Source: Sarcophilus harrisii (lineage: Eukaryota; Chordata; Mammalia; Dasyuromorphia; Dasyuridae). From it: a stretch of DNA of 64,000 nt. Below, piece by piece: positions 51,136 through 62,576 of the stretch; position 1 is the first letter of the stretch; each line of letters opens with the position of its first letter. Below the pieces are notes generated by a model. That model worked only from the letters and a program-made list of their open reading frames with translations, ran no database searches and was not told the origin of the DNA. The position numbers and the translations under genes are program-made. The DNA lies in the NCBI RefSeq assembly GCF_902635505.1, contig NC_045429.1:132490804-132554803 (forward strand). The letters run 5' to 3'.

Positions 51136-52050
51136 AAACGCACTGTACAGCTAAGAGGCAGGACTGTGGGAAAAAGCAGATCTGAACTTTTCTGAAGGGA
51201 GTCACTGTATGACAAGTGTAACGTGTATTTTTTTAGTATGCTATAAATCTAGAAACTCCCATATTCTCTGATGGAGAGAAAATAATTATTCAGCATTATT
51301 ATTCTGAGGGCTGGGAGGTGGGGGGATTGGAGGGACACTTAGAACATTCCCCCCTTGTATATTAGTGCCAAAAAGGCCTGCAGCAGGATAGATTTGAGTA
51401 AGATTGAGCATCTCTAAAGCCTGATAAAGTGATAGCACTTCATATTGGCATGTGTGATGCATCAAGATTGAATGTAATTAGAGAAAATCACATTGTGGCC
51501 AGACAGTGCCATACTTTGATTCTCCCTCCTTCCCTCTGTCCTTTCCTTCTTTCCTCTTTTCCTCCCTCTCTCTGTCTGTCTGTGTCTCTCTCTCTGCATA
51601 TTCAAAGAAATTAGCCTAAGAAGTGCCTGATTCACTTTCCATTCTATGCAAGATTGATCCATGTTTCTAAAGTGCTCATTTTGAAAGATAGGTCTTTAAA
51701 AAAAAAAAAAATCTCCTCCCTTCTTCTCCCTTCTTCCCCAAGATGGTCTATTTCCCCCCTTCAGGTAATTCGGTTTAGTTAGAAAAAAAACATTCCTGCA
51801 GTGATCCCTCAGAAGGAACAATATAGGAACACACTCTGATACCTTATTTTGCATGAAAGTTAGGTATACTTTTAATTTCTATACACCTAATGTGTTATAC
51901 TCTGGCTTAATTAATGATCAGTTATAGAGAATAGTATTTATATATAAATGATAATGAATATGGTTGTAACCTTAGTTTAAAAAAGGGAAAGTTTTGTTCT
52001 GTATATTTTGTTACCTTTTACAGAATAATAAAGGAATTAAATATGAAAAA
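51136..52050 (+). other. EZR: EZR 3' untranslated region
   Basis: Runs from the stop to the expected cleavage site about 15-20 nt after AATAAA at 52027-52032. It includes a CT-rich stretch (51520-51600) and AT-rich sequence near the end. No interspersed repeat is inserted in it, unlike the flanking DNA. The exact cleavage site is inferred. Confidence 0.85.
52027..52032 (+). promoter_or_regulatory. EZR: EZR polyadenylation signal
   Basis: Canonical AATAAA at the end of the 3' UTR, followed within 30 nt by A-rich then mixed sequence. No other AATAAA lies between the stop codon and this point. Confidence 0.85.
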
Positions 52051-52159
52051 CAAAACCACTTAGACAAGGTACTTAATCTGATGTACTGTGATGACAGGAG
52101 ACTGATTACTCCATGTAATCACATTTGTAAAATGATTTTTTAAATTTGTGTCTTGCATG

Positions 52160-52228
52160 TGATTCAGTATACATACATACATATATGTGTGTATGTATAT
52201 ATGTATATATACACACACAAATACACAA
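52160..52228. repeat. TACA/TATG/CA microsatellite
   Basis: ACATACATACATATATGTGT followed by TATG, TATA and CACA runs just downstream of the gene. Confidence 0.9.
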
Positions 52229-52299
52229 ACAGCTCACTTTTTTCCTAACAGAGCTTCTAATTTTTTAAAAGATAATGTTGATTAGTAACAATTCAGACT

Positions 52300-52640
52300 C
52301 CATCCATGAAGGGACTGTTTAATTCTGCGAGTCATCTCTGTATTCTGACCAGGAAAACGTTGCTATGACCTCCTTCCCTTCCCTGTCTCATCTCTGGAAA
52401 ACCATTAGCATGTCAGCCGTGGTGTGCTCTCAGCCCTGCTTCCTCGTTAACTCCCTCCTCTTTGTCTTTTTTAAGTTAAAATACCGTATGCCGACGTCTT
52501 CTGCATCGCATACACACAAAATAAAAGATCTTCAAGATGATATTGCAGAGCATTTGATGTTTGATTATATGTTGTGGGGCCGGGGAATCCCTTTTATTGA
52601 CTGTAGTTTTCATAAAATACTTGGAAGCCGTTAGGAATTG
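52300..52640. other. Non-repetitive block downstream of EZR, role unknown
   Basis: Unique-looking sequence with several CpGs, including 'ccgtatgccgacgtcttctg', and an AATAAA at 52520-52525. It might be a distal 3' UTR extension or a regulatory element. Frames of 63-89 codons on either strand resemble nothing I know. Confidence 0.4.
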
Positions 52641-52937
52641 GATTGAGCTAGATTGGGATGTGTGCACATCACAGGGATTTTAGAGGTGGAAGGGACATTC
52701 CCTCAATGACCAGCTCATCCCATCAATACCACAAAAGATTTCCTTCTGCTATCCACACAACAAAGGATTTCCTCAATGCCTTCAGTGATGGGTGACCCAT
52801 TGCTTCCTGAGTTTGCCCATTTCACATTTGTCTAGCTCTTAATTATAACTAGATCTCAATTAGTAAAATAGTGAAATAATGAATCCCCTGATATAATCAC
52901 ATATATTTGAATTTGCACTATTTAAAATTATGATTAT

Positions 52938-53195
52938 TAGGGGGCAGCTAGGTGGGTACAGTGGATAGTGTGCTTGACCTAGAATCGGGAAAACTTGACT
53001 TCCAATGCAACATTAGACACTTGCTGACTCCGTGATCCTGGACAAATCAATTTAACTCTTTTTGCCTCGGTTTTTCTCATCTGTAAAATGGGGATATTAA
53101 TAGTTCTTTCCTCCCAAGCTTGTTGTGAAGAGCAAATGAGATAATAACTAAAAAATGTTTGGCACTAGTAAGGACTATATAAAAGCTAGTTATTA
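52938..53195 (+). repeat. Full-length marsupial tRNA/CORE SINE
   Basis: Complete order: 'gggggcagctaggtgggtac', 'agtggatagtgtgcttgacc', 'cctggacaaatcaatttaac', 'catctgtaaaatggggatat', 'cttgttgtgaagagcaaatg', 'aaaaatgtttggcactagta'. Confidence 0.9.
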
Positions 53196-53479
53196 TTAAT
53201 TATTTAAAATATGTAATTGGTTCTACTCTAATGGAAAGCTGTAATGCAGATTCAGAAAATAGGACAGGGGACCAGCTGTAGTGCATTTCTGGACAGCATA
53301 TGTTATTAACATTACATGAATTTGAAAGTGAAAATGAATGGCTTATCAGTGCTTAATTACATTTGGGGAAAAAGAGCAAGAAAAATTTCCCCTACAAAGA
53401 AACATCCATGGCACAGTTAAATATTCAGGGGAAAAAAATTTTCCCTCCAAATGTTCATAATAAAAGTTACCTTGGGTTT

Positions 53480-53970
53480 CTGTCATTTTATGTATTTGGA
53501 CATATTGCTAGTGACATCACAGAATGTTTTGTGGACACTTAGTGATATTGAACCACTTCCCAATGGGCTTTTTACTACTACAGGGTAAGTAAGCATCTTG
53601 CCTGTGAAAAAGAGATCCGTGACTTGAGCTTTATTTCTATGATAGCATTCTTTTCACTCTCAACAGCGACTGGGCGGCTTAAGTTAAATATTTACAAAAA
53701 AAGAATATGAAAATTAGTTCCTCTCCTGCAGCCCGAATTGGTGATTTTTCACATTTATACTTGGGGAAAGTAAATGTGTTGAGAGGTATTACAGCTGCCA
53801 CCTGGAATTTTGGGATGCACCTGACCTTTAGCCTCTTGCAAGAATGCAATCCCCAGTTGTTTAAAAAAAAAAATGTATTTATCTTTACCAAGTGGTGCTT
53901 TAGTTTAATATCATTGTCCATAATTTTGACATGGAAAGAACTTTTGGACATAAATTTTTGATTGTGAGAA
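53480..53970. other. Non-repetitive block with E-box cluster
   Basis: Unique-looking 490 bp. CAGCTG at 53792-53797, CACCTG at 53799-53804 and CACCTG at 53818-53823 sit within 32 bp. No supported coding frame. Candidate enhancer, or 3' UTR of a minus-strand neighbour; both are inference. Confidence 0.4.
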
Positions 53971-54129
53971 TAAAGTCTAAGCCTTCTCTCCCCCCCCCTC
54001 GTCCCCCACTCCCCCCAGATGCCTGATTCTAAAATTTGAAGAAAAAAAAAGTTGGTACTGGCAGAATGTGGTGAGAAAGGTTTAATTTTATTTTCCTTTT
54101 AGCCTTTTTCCAGTGAACCCTTCTTTGTC

Positions 54130-54380
54130 ATTATAGAGTTAGATAGCTAAAGAGCAGTATGGTGTTGGTGGATAGAGAGCTAAACTCTGTCATTTGCTGG
54201 GTATGTCACCTATTTGCAAAATGGTGGGAGAAGGGCCCCATGATCTTTGTGATCCCTTCTAGCTATAAATCCACAATCCTACAACTTTGCTTCTCTGGGC
54301 CTCAGTTTCCCCGTTTGTAAAATGGGAGAGTTGGATTTTGTGGGCTCTATAATCCTTTCCAGTTCTCTATGACTCCTCCA
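54130..54380 (+). repeat. tRNA/CORE SINE
   Basis: 'gagttagatagctaaagagc', 'agtatggtgttggtggatag', 'gggcctcagtttccccgttt', 'gtaaaatgggagagttggat', 'ctataatcctttccagttct'. An extra partly duplicated tail lies inside it. Confidence 0.65.
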
Positions 54381-55100
54381 GTATCAACAGATCTACTTCA
54401 GTAGGGGGAGATTCCTGACTATTTCTGTATGCCAATAAAATAATAGATCTGGTCCAAGAAAAAAGTTTCATTTGAAGCATCATGTATGCAGGCATTAACT
54501 ACTTAAGTTAAGGAATAGGAAGAACTCCCAAACTCAGTACTGAGTCTTTAACAATCACTTCTCCATAAAAGAAGCACAAGGTTTAGGGGACTCATTACAT
54601 ACAAAAAAGTTGGTAGGAAAAGAGAGGAACAAAAATGTTAGTGCATTGATTGATTCTTCATGAAGTAGAAGGGAAGAAGAAACGGGCTGAATGTAAATTG
54701 GGACCATTTCCTTTAATAGGAGGACATAGACTTCTATGGAATAGCTTTCTTTTTTAAAAAGTAGATTTTAATTTCCATTTAATGACATTTATCTAGGCTA
54801 TCTTTGTTTTCATTTGAGTTGAGAAAAGGAGTGGATTCTTTTTTTTTTTTTTAAAGTAATCCTTTAATAGCCCCTAAAACAAAAGCAAATATTGTAGCTT
54901 AAAGTTAGATTAGAATTGATTTGGGGTTTTTTAATATTAAGATTTTTTTTCCTTTAGAAGATTAGAGTAATTTAAATTGTTTAAATACCTTAATGTATTA
55001 TCCCTTAGTAATAGGTATTAAGCTTTGCAATAACCATTTCTAAATATCCTAGAAGCAAATTAAGTAGCCTACTATTGAGGAAGAATTTTTTAAAATTATT
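54381..55100. other. Intergenic stretch, nothing recognised
   Basis: AT-rich sequence with a T13 run near 54838. No gene, RNA or repeat family that I can support. Confidence 0.6.
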
Positions 55101-55104
55101 ATTA

Positions 55105-55250
55105 TTGTTACTAATGATGCCATCTTTAAGATTTGCGAAGTGCTTTATATTTTAGATTATCTAATTTGACCCTCAGAAAGCCCTATTAAATATCATTATC
55201 TTTATTTCACAGATGAAAAAACTGTCAGAAAGGTTGAAAGATGTTTTTTT
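55105..55250 (+). repeat. MIR fragment
   Basis: 'tttaagatttgcgaagtgct', 'ctaatttgaccctcagaaag', 'tttatttcacagatgaaaaa'. Confidence 0.7.
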
Positions 55251-55859
55251 AAATGTAGTTATGTACAGTAACAAGGAGAGGACATTCTTGCTTAAGCTGT
55301 GCAAAGTATTCATATTTTGATTCTTTCAAAAAGATTCATTTACACTGAAATGATCCAAACTTGGTGTATCCCAGATCATTCATTGCTGCAGCTAAGAAGT
55401 GGGTCACACCATTGAGAACAAAGAAGTGTCCCAATGTGGGCAGACTTACGTTTTTATAACTGGATATTTCAGTTTTAATTTTTTGGTGTTGAAGGATGAG
55501 ACATTTTCCCTCCAACCCCACTTCCCACCCCAACAAGGCAACTGATGGTGTCAGGGAAACCATCAAACACTAACTACTTCAAGCTGCCTCCCCTCCCTAG
55601 TCCTATGTGTAGGCAGTTGTTCCTTATTGCAAAACAGGAAACATTTAAATATATTACTAAGTCCATTATGAAAGAAGTTGTTGAGCCATGTGAACTAGAA
55701 TGAAAATCTTACAGAACTTGTGTTCAGCAAGGGACTATAATGTGATCTCATTAAACCTGTTACTCGACCTCCCGTCCTAATCTAGATTTATCCTTAGAGA
55801 CAAATTCTCTTTCATGGGAGATTAAAGATCCATTTGGCTCTCTGGACACATGCTTCAGT

Positions 55860-56075
55860 CTGGTTCCTTCTGAGCTGTTCATTACCCTCCCACGGGGCGC
55901 CCTGCTGGAGCAGAGCTAACCAAGGAGATCTTGCCGTTGGGATTTGACAATTCAGCATTTACGGTTGATGTTTTTACTTTAGCTTTGGAGATAATCAACC
56001 TTGCCCAGGGTGCATGGGACGGAATGCCAAGTATCATTAATTTTACTGTCAAGGCAAGCCTGGGAGGGGAGGGAA
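55860..56075. other. Non-repetitive block, possible conserved non-coding element
   Basis: Unique-looking sequence, GC-richer at its start ('ccacggggcgccctgctgga'), then 'gacggaatgccaagtatcat' and 'taattttactgtcaaggcaa'. A + strand frame of 112 codons crosses it but runs on into a SINE, so coding is unlikely. Confidence 0.35.
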
Positions 56076-56109
56076 AGCTTGCGAAAGTACTGGGCTACAC
56101 TTATCAAAA

Positions 56110-56265
56110 TATTCAGCCAGTCAACAAGCATTTATTGGATAGTTGCTGTGTCTCAGGTACTGAGGATAAAATACAAGGAATGAATCCATCCCTACTCTCA
56201 CAGAGTTTTCATTCTAATAGGAAACGGTATATTTTAGATATGTACAAAATAAGTATGAAGACAAG
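56110..56265 (+). repeat. SINE (same family as 62-195)
   Basis: 'gtcaacaagcatttattgga', 'tgctgtgtctcaggtactga', 'ctactctcacagagttttca', 'ttctaataggaaac'. Confidence 0.75.
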
Positions 56266-57075
56266 TTAATTTGGGACAGAAGACTAGTAGTTTCAAGAGT
56301 AGAGATGGAGTACGTGAAGAACAGAGAGCAGGCTAAAATGCTTTCCTTCCTCACTGAAACCCTCTTTCCTTCAAAATGTTAAATAGCTACCATCTTTCCT
56401 GAGCTCCCTTGAGACTAATAGTGTTTCTTCTTGGGGAAAGTAATGAAAATGAGGCTAGAGATATAGAAATAGATTGGGAAGGGCTTTAAAAAGCTAGCTG
56501 GAGTTTATAGATAATCCTAGAGGGAAGTCGTCGAAGTTTTTTTGAGAGTGAGTGACCTGCTAGGACAGGGCTTAGCCACAAACTGAGGCAAAAACCCAAA
56601 TTATGCTCATACGAGGACATTCCCCTTACCTCCCTTCCTCATCAAAGCTAAGAGGGAGACTTCCATATTCCATTGAATTTCTGTGAAATCTCCATAGTCT
56701 CATTGCTAGCATGTATTTCATATACATTGATACATGAACTTCAAGAGGATGCAGAATATTGCCATGACTGACATTGGTGGTGATGCAAGATTCTAGTTGC
56801 TAATCTCTATGACTTGAGAGGTCTCTGTCTTCCAATCCCAAAAGGAAGGCCTGATAACCAAATGCATTTGGTAGAACCTATTCATTGCAAGAGAAAAACA
56901 AATTATAAATAAACATAAATACATTAAAAAATAAAAATTATAAAAGGGGCAGATTTGAACATCGTCAGAGTTCTTGTATTCCCAAATCCAGAACAGTAGA
57001 GAAAACTTCACCAATAATGAAGCTTCTTAGCTTATAGGTATCTTCCATTCAATTGAACAGTTATTGAATACCTAC

Positions 57076-57265
57076 CAGGGGACCTCACACTTTTTAAATA
57101 GGGGGCCAGTTCACTGTCCCTCAGACTGTTGGGGCTGGAGTATAGTAAAAACAAACACTTTGTTTTGTGGGCCTTTAAATAAAGAAACTTCATAGCCCTG
57201 AGTGAGGGGGATAATCGTCCTCAGCTGCTGCATCTGGCCTGTGGGCCGTAGTTTGAGGACCCCTG
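57076..57265. mobile_element. hAT-like non-autonomous DNA transposon (MITE)
   Basis: 190 bp with imperfect terminal inverted repeats: CAGGGGACCTCACACT at the left and CAGGGGTCCTCAAACT read inward from the right (14 of 16 match). 'ctggcctgtgggccgtagtt' next to the right end is typical of Charlie-type hAT ends. No transposase. A clear 8-bp target duplication is not seen. Confidence 0.7.
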
Positions 57266-57780
57266 ACTACACTATCTACAATATAGTAGTGATCCCTAGA
57301 TCTCAAGAGGCTTTAAGAGACAAGCAGTAAGAAAGATTCAGAAAGGTCTTTTAAATCCTGGCTATCATGCAAGGTACGAGTTTTGTATGAGCTTTGAGCT
57401 CTTCTGGTTCAAACAGTAGTAGAAGCCCTTAGGTAGCTCTCAGAGCCTGCCATTACCCAGGGCCTTTCACCACTGCCTCGCAGATTGTCAGCCAGCATTA
57501 CTGATCTAACGACCAAATTTCCCTTATTTTGCCCCCTTAGTCCTTAATTCCTCATAATCCAGACCTTGAGATTATATAATTCATACCACTGATCATGGCA
57601 GAATCCTTTGGCGGGAAGAGATCTCCAAAATTCTAACCTTCCACTCCATAGCCTGTGCACTTAACCCAGGGAAGAGCAAACCTTTCTTGTTTCTAATAAG
57701 AGATACTTCAAAGTAAAGAGAGATACTTTTATCTTCTGGCTCTTCCTCAAAATTCTTCATCTAACTTTGAGACCATTAAA

Positions 57781-58072
57781 AGTTATCTGTAAATGGGAAA
57801 ACTAAGAATCATATTTTTATTTTAAAAGTTCAATATCTACCAGTAAGTCTTGACCTTGAAATTGTTGAATCCAAAGGTGAAAAATGTTTAAATTAACATA
57901 GGCATTAATTAGGGGAAGGAAAAGGCACTTGTAAGTGTCTTTACAATTAGAATTCATTGAGAACCTGTAACATCATTTTATTTCTTTTTTGTGTTCCATT
58001 AGGATTGCATTCATGGACTAAAATAAAATTCTTTTTTGGCTTTGCTACCAAAAAAAAAAAAGAGTTATCTGT
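57781..58072 (+). pseudogene. Possible retrocopied transcript 3' end
   Basis: Insert 57791-58062 ends with AATAAA at 58022-58027, a cleavage-like gap of 22 nt and a run of 12 A (58050-58061). AGTTATCTGT flanks it at 57781-57790 and 58063-58072. These are the marks of L1-mediated retrocopying. I do not recognise the source transcript; no coding part is evident. Confidence 0.55.
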
Positions 58073-58334
58073 GAGTGAAATTTTAAAATCCCAATCACTT
58101 ATGGGACTTAGGGCAGCAACCAGTGATAAAGCCCCAACTGCCCATCTTTGTTTAGGTCACAGACAAAAAGGTTCCCCCCCAACTACAAAAGAGAAAATTT
58201 CCAGTGAGTGCAGCAAGGGGAAACATCTACTTACTAAAATTTGAAAAAAAAATTCAATTAGTTGAAGTTCTGACATAGAACAAAAGCTTTCTTCCCCTTC
58301 TTATGAGTAAATCATTTTAACCAAATAGCACATG

Positions 58335-58580
58335 ATATAGGCATTCAAATACACATATACACACACACACTCATGTGTGTATGTATATACTATGAGCATA
58401 TACATACATATATGATATGTATGTACATATACACCGATGTATATATTTATGTCTGTGTATATATACACATATATTTTGTGTGTATATGTATGTATATATA
58501 TATATATATATATACACACATGTATAAACACAAATATTTCTAGCTGTACACACATTTATAAATGTGTATATATTATCTCA
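58335..58580. repeat. TA/TG/CA microsatellite cluster
   Basis: CACA, TGTATG, (TA)n and ACACATA runs over about 245 bp, partly self-complementary. Open frames rich in Tyr, Ile and His here are artefacts. Confidence 0.92.
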
Positions 58581-58694
58581 GATGGCACAGGACACAAGCA
58601 GTTTGTGTTTGTGTGTGTATGTATATATAGTCTCCAAGCAATTTGCTCAAATTATGATAGTTTCCTGAAAGCATTTAAAGGGCTGTCATTTGAG

Positions 58695-58900
58695 TAGTTT
58701 GAGGTACAGTGGATAGAGTGCTGGGTCTGGAGTAAGGAAAACTCATCTTGCATTTAAATCCAGCCTCAAACATTTACTAGCTCTGTGTTCCTGAGCAAGT
58801 CATTTAGCCCTGTCTGCCTCAGAAGGAAATATCTCCAGTACCTTTGCCTAGAAATTCCAAATGGGGTCATGAAGATGCAGTCGTGACTGAACGACAAACT
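58695..58900 (+). repeat. Marsupial tRNA-type SINE
   Basis: 'gaggtacagtggatagagtg', 'ctgggtctggagtaaggaaa', 'gtcatttagccctgtctgcc', 'aaatggggtcatgaagatgc', 'agtcgtgactgaacgac'. Confidence 0.85.
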
Positions 58901-60005
58901 TGGAGAAGAGGGCTTAGACATGTCTGCTAGACCTTAAAAAAGGGAGCTGGAGAGAAGGGATGGAAAGCACTGGGCAGATTGGGGCTTGATAGAAGAGGGA
59001 AGTCACCGACTAGGAGAGTGCTCCCAAAGTGGAAAGTGGCTGTGTTGCCTTGGCAGAGATTTTATGATCACTTATTGGGTTTGGGATAGAGGAATTCTTG
59101 GGAAGGTATAGCCTGGACTACATGGCACCATGGTCCTTTCTGGGAAGGCACAATTCACTTGCCACTCAGTAATTTCCTGCCTTTGAAATAAGCCTGGATT
59201 TATGGTTTCCAAAAGGTTCAGCTGGCTTTCCAGGAGAAGAACATAGGGGTCCCCAAAGGCGATGCTGTTCCTCAAAGGTATGGAGGAAGGGGCTTTGGAC
59301 CCCTTCCCCGTTCTGCTTTCTGCACTCCCCACGCTCATCATTCCAGGCTGAGGCTAAAAACTTACCCAGGTGACTCAGACTCAAGTGTGATTGGTATCTG
59401 TCAATTCAGGATCTCTGGCACCAGGAGCACTCAGCTTTTCTCCCAGCTGAGCCCTCTCCAGCCCCTGGCTCACCCTCAAGGGCTCCAGCTTGAGGTCTAC
59501 CTTCCGGGAAGCCTTCCTGGACATGGTGGTCCCCATTGGTCTCTCCCTACCTACTCTATCTTGTCTGGATCCTTCAGAGGTTTCATTTCAAATCGATCAA
59601 AAAAATTTCCTGTTGGCTTTTTAAGTGCTGCTAAGTGCTCCTATGCTAGGAATTGGATTGATCTCTCCATTTTTAACAGAGTAATAAATCAGCATTTTTA
59701 TATCTGGAGCAAACATCACAGATGAACAGTCAGGAGAAGGGAGGAGGAGAAACTCATATATGGGGTCAGAGACAAGGTCATTGTTAGGGATGCTGCCACC
59801 TCTACCCTCCTAAGCAGAGGAAGAGGGCTATTAGATAGCTTCCTATTTAAACAGCCCTAAATAGCTAGTGATCAGGAATAATTACTTGTGTTTTCACACA
59901 TCCCTGAATACTAGGGAATGGTATATAAATGTTTATAGCAACCAGTTTCTTGAAACTAACCCCACCCCACCAAAACCTCAAAGTATGTTAAACCTGAAAG
60001 GGATT
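58901..60005. other. Intergenic stretch, mostly unique
   Basis: GC-richer unique sequence at 59040-59480. 59480-59600 may be a decayed L2-type piece ('ccgggaagccttcctggaca'). Frames of 72-112 codons here have no recognisable domain. Confidence 0.5.
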
Positions 60006-60014
60006 TGAGAGATC

Positions 60015-60300
60015 ATTTAATAATAATAGTAGGTAGCATTTCTATGATGCTTTACAAATATTATCTCATTTTTATCCTTACAAAAACCCTGGGAGGTAGG
60101 TTAGTATTATCTCTATTTTTATAACGAGGCAACTGAGACAGATAGAGATTAAATGATTTATCTAAGACTACACAACTAGCAAGTTTCTGAAGCCAGATTC
60201 CTGACTCTAAGCCTAATAATGTTCTTTCTGTTCATTGGCTGCTTCTAGTCTGTGATCCTGAGCCTAATACTCTTTTCACTGGCTGCTTCTAGTCTGCCTC
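60015..60300 (+). repeat. MIR element with duplicated 3' tail
   Basis: 'aatagtaggtagcatttcta', 'tgctttacaaatattatctc', 'cctgggaggtaggttagtat', 'ataacgaggcaactgagaca', 'aagccagattcctgactcta'. The tail 'actggctgcttctagtctg' occurs twice (near 60233 and 60281), about 48-60 bp apart. Confidence 0.8.
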
Positions 60301-60559
60301 CATGGTTTTACAGAGAAAGAAACTGAGATCCCACAGAAAGGCACAAAGGAAGACTTTACTCTTATCAAGTAAACCTGAGCTTTCATGAAGTCTATTAGGA
60401 CTTGAATGTCATAGACTCACAACTGTTCAAGATTTCATTTTACAGATAATAAAGCAGAGACCTAGAATTCCTATCAGAGCAATGGTTGACACAAGACCTT
60501 TCAGGGCATCAATCACTCTGGTCTCATGACTTAGGTCAAACAGCTAGGCGAGGAAGGGT

Positions 60560-60750
60560 CTCCTTCATTCTTTGTTCCATTCTCTCTTCCCTCCCTATTT
60601 AAAAAAAATATTCAACTCCCTTTTTATGTGTTTCTTCACTCTCTAGATTAGAATATAAATTCTTCGAAGGCAGGAACTGTTTCTTTTGGTTTGTGTTTAT
60701 ATTTTTAACAATACACAGTTCCTGGGACATAGGAAATGTCCTGCTGATAT
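60560..60750 (+). repeat. L2-type LINE 3' tail
   Basis: 'ctctagattagaatataaat', 'tcttcgaaggcaggaactgt', 'cacagttcctgggacatagg'. Confidence 0.65.
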
Positions 60751-61017
60751 CTATACATCAATTTATTTGTCAATCTATCGATTTATCCATCAATGACTTC
60801 CCATAACATTCAAGGTCCTCAACAAAATGAGTCCTATGCCTTTTCATTTTGTCTCACACTATATTAGCCTCAAAATCAGGAGGACCTGCATTCAATTTAC
60901 TGTACAATGACATGTAAAATCAACAAGAGTTAGGCTAGAACAGTAGTATTCCTGGGACTATCTGAGAAGATCTAAAGAAAGATAACAGAACGGAGATTTG
61001 GCCAATGTGAACTCCTG

Positions 61018-61054
61018 GCTAGCTCCAGGGCTAAGAATTAACCCTGGAGCTAGC
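61018..61054. repeat. 13-bp-arm inverted repeat (stem-loop)
   Basis: GCTAGCTCCAGGG (61018-61030) and CCCTGGAGCTAGC (61042-61054) are perfect reverse complements with an 11-bp loop. Confidence 0.9.
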
Positions 61055-62576
61055 TGGGTTGGGAGGTAGCCTCTACGCCAGCCACGGGAATTTTCACTTT
61101 GTAAACAATGTGGGGGATCCCTCTGAGGGGGAAATTGGGGGAACCTCTGCTGATAAGGGACTGCTGATAAGTGCAACTGAGATGCTGCTTCGGGCAAAAA
61201 GGAACCAGCACGTACCTACAGTATGTGAAGCACGGATGCTTCTGTGGGCACATACAGGAGGGTTGAGTTCTTGGTTCCTGTTGCAGCCTGAAGAGAACTG
61301 AAGAATGACCTGAAGCCAGAGGCACTATCCCCCACACCTCAGGACTAGAGGTAATTACAATAATAAGCTCCTATTTAAAAAAAAAAAATAAGCAAAGGAG
61401 AAAAACCCCAACCATTGAAAGTTATTATGTGGATAAAGATGAGGATTCATCTTCAGAGGATACTGAAGCAATAAAAGTGTCTCATACCCCAAAGAGTAAC
61501 ATCAAATGATCACCTGCCCAAAGAAGTACATAGAAGAACTTCAAAAAGACTTTAAAAATCAAATGCATTTTTTAAAAAATTAAGTACAATCCAAGAAAAA
61601 TAAGAAAATTATAAAAAGAAAGACAAGTAACTGGAAAAAGAGATGCAAAATCTTAAGAAAACAACTCCTTGAAAATTAGAATTGGGCAAGGGGAAGCCAA
61701 TGAAGTTGTAAGAGACCAAGAAATATATTTTTTTAAATATAAAGAATGAAAAAAATAGAACAGAATGTGACGCATCTAAGAAGAATAACAACTGATCTGG
61801 AAAACAGATCAAGAAGGAAAAAACATAAGAACAATCAGATTACCTGAGAATTGTGATCAAAAAAAGAATCTTGATACAATAATACAAGAAATAATTTTTT
61901 AAATTGTCCTGAAGAGTTAGAACAAGAGGGGAAAAATAGAAACAGAAAAAAAAATCCAATAGTCACTACCAAAAAAAGTTCTTACAAAGAAAACCTACAA
62001 GAAAATCATAGCCAAATTCTGAAACCCCAGCTCAAGGAGAAAATATTTCAAGCAACAAGGGAAAAAAATTCAAATATAGTGGAGCCATATTTAGAATCAC
62101 ACAAGACCTAATATCACCACACTAAAAGAACACAGGGCTTGGAACACTATATATTGAAGAGCACAGTTAAAAATTCATACCCAGCAGTTAAACATAATCT
62201 GAAGGGGAAAAAAGAACTTTCAATGAATTTTCAGGTTTTCAAGATTTTGTTGCAAAAACACCTGAACTTAACAAAAAATTTGGCATGTAAAATCTTAAGA
62301 GAAATATAAGCTAAATATCAAAGATTCAAATGAAAGACTTAAAATAAACTGTTTACTTTTTAAATGTGGAAATATAAACTGTATGTCTAAAATTGTTATT
62401 AGTAATTAGATAGTTCTAAAGAAAGATTGGGACAGAGATGAATATAATGTGTTTCTAAAAAGTAAAACTGTAGAAAAAGCTAAAAAGATTAATTATACAA
62501 ATGAGGTGCAAGAGGAAGAACTGGCACACAAGAATTATAAGGAGGAGAGCTGGTAGTTCTCCTACAGTACATCCTA

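Noticed and set aside
55931-56269. 112-codon + frame beginning MPLGFDNSAF
   Set aside because: No splice context or known domain, and its second half is a SINE.
59387-59725. 112-codon + frame
   Set aside because: Part resembles a decayed L2-type 3' end; no domain recognised.
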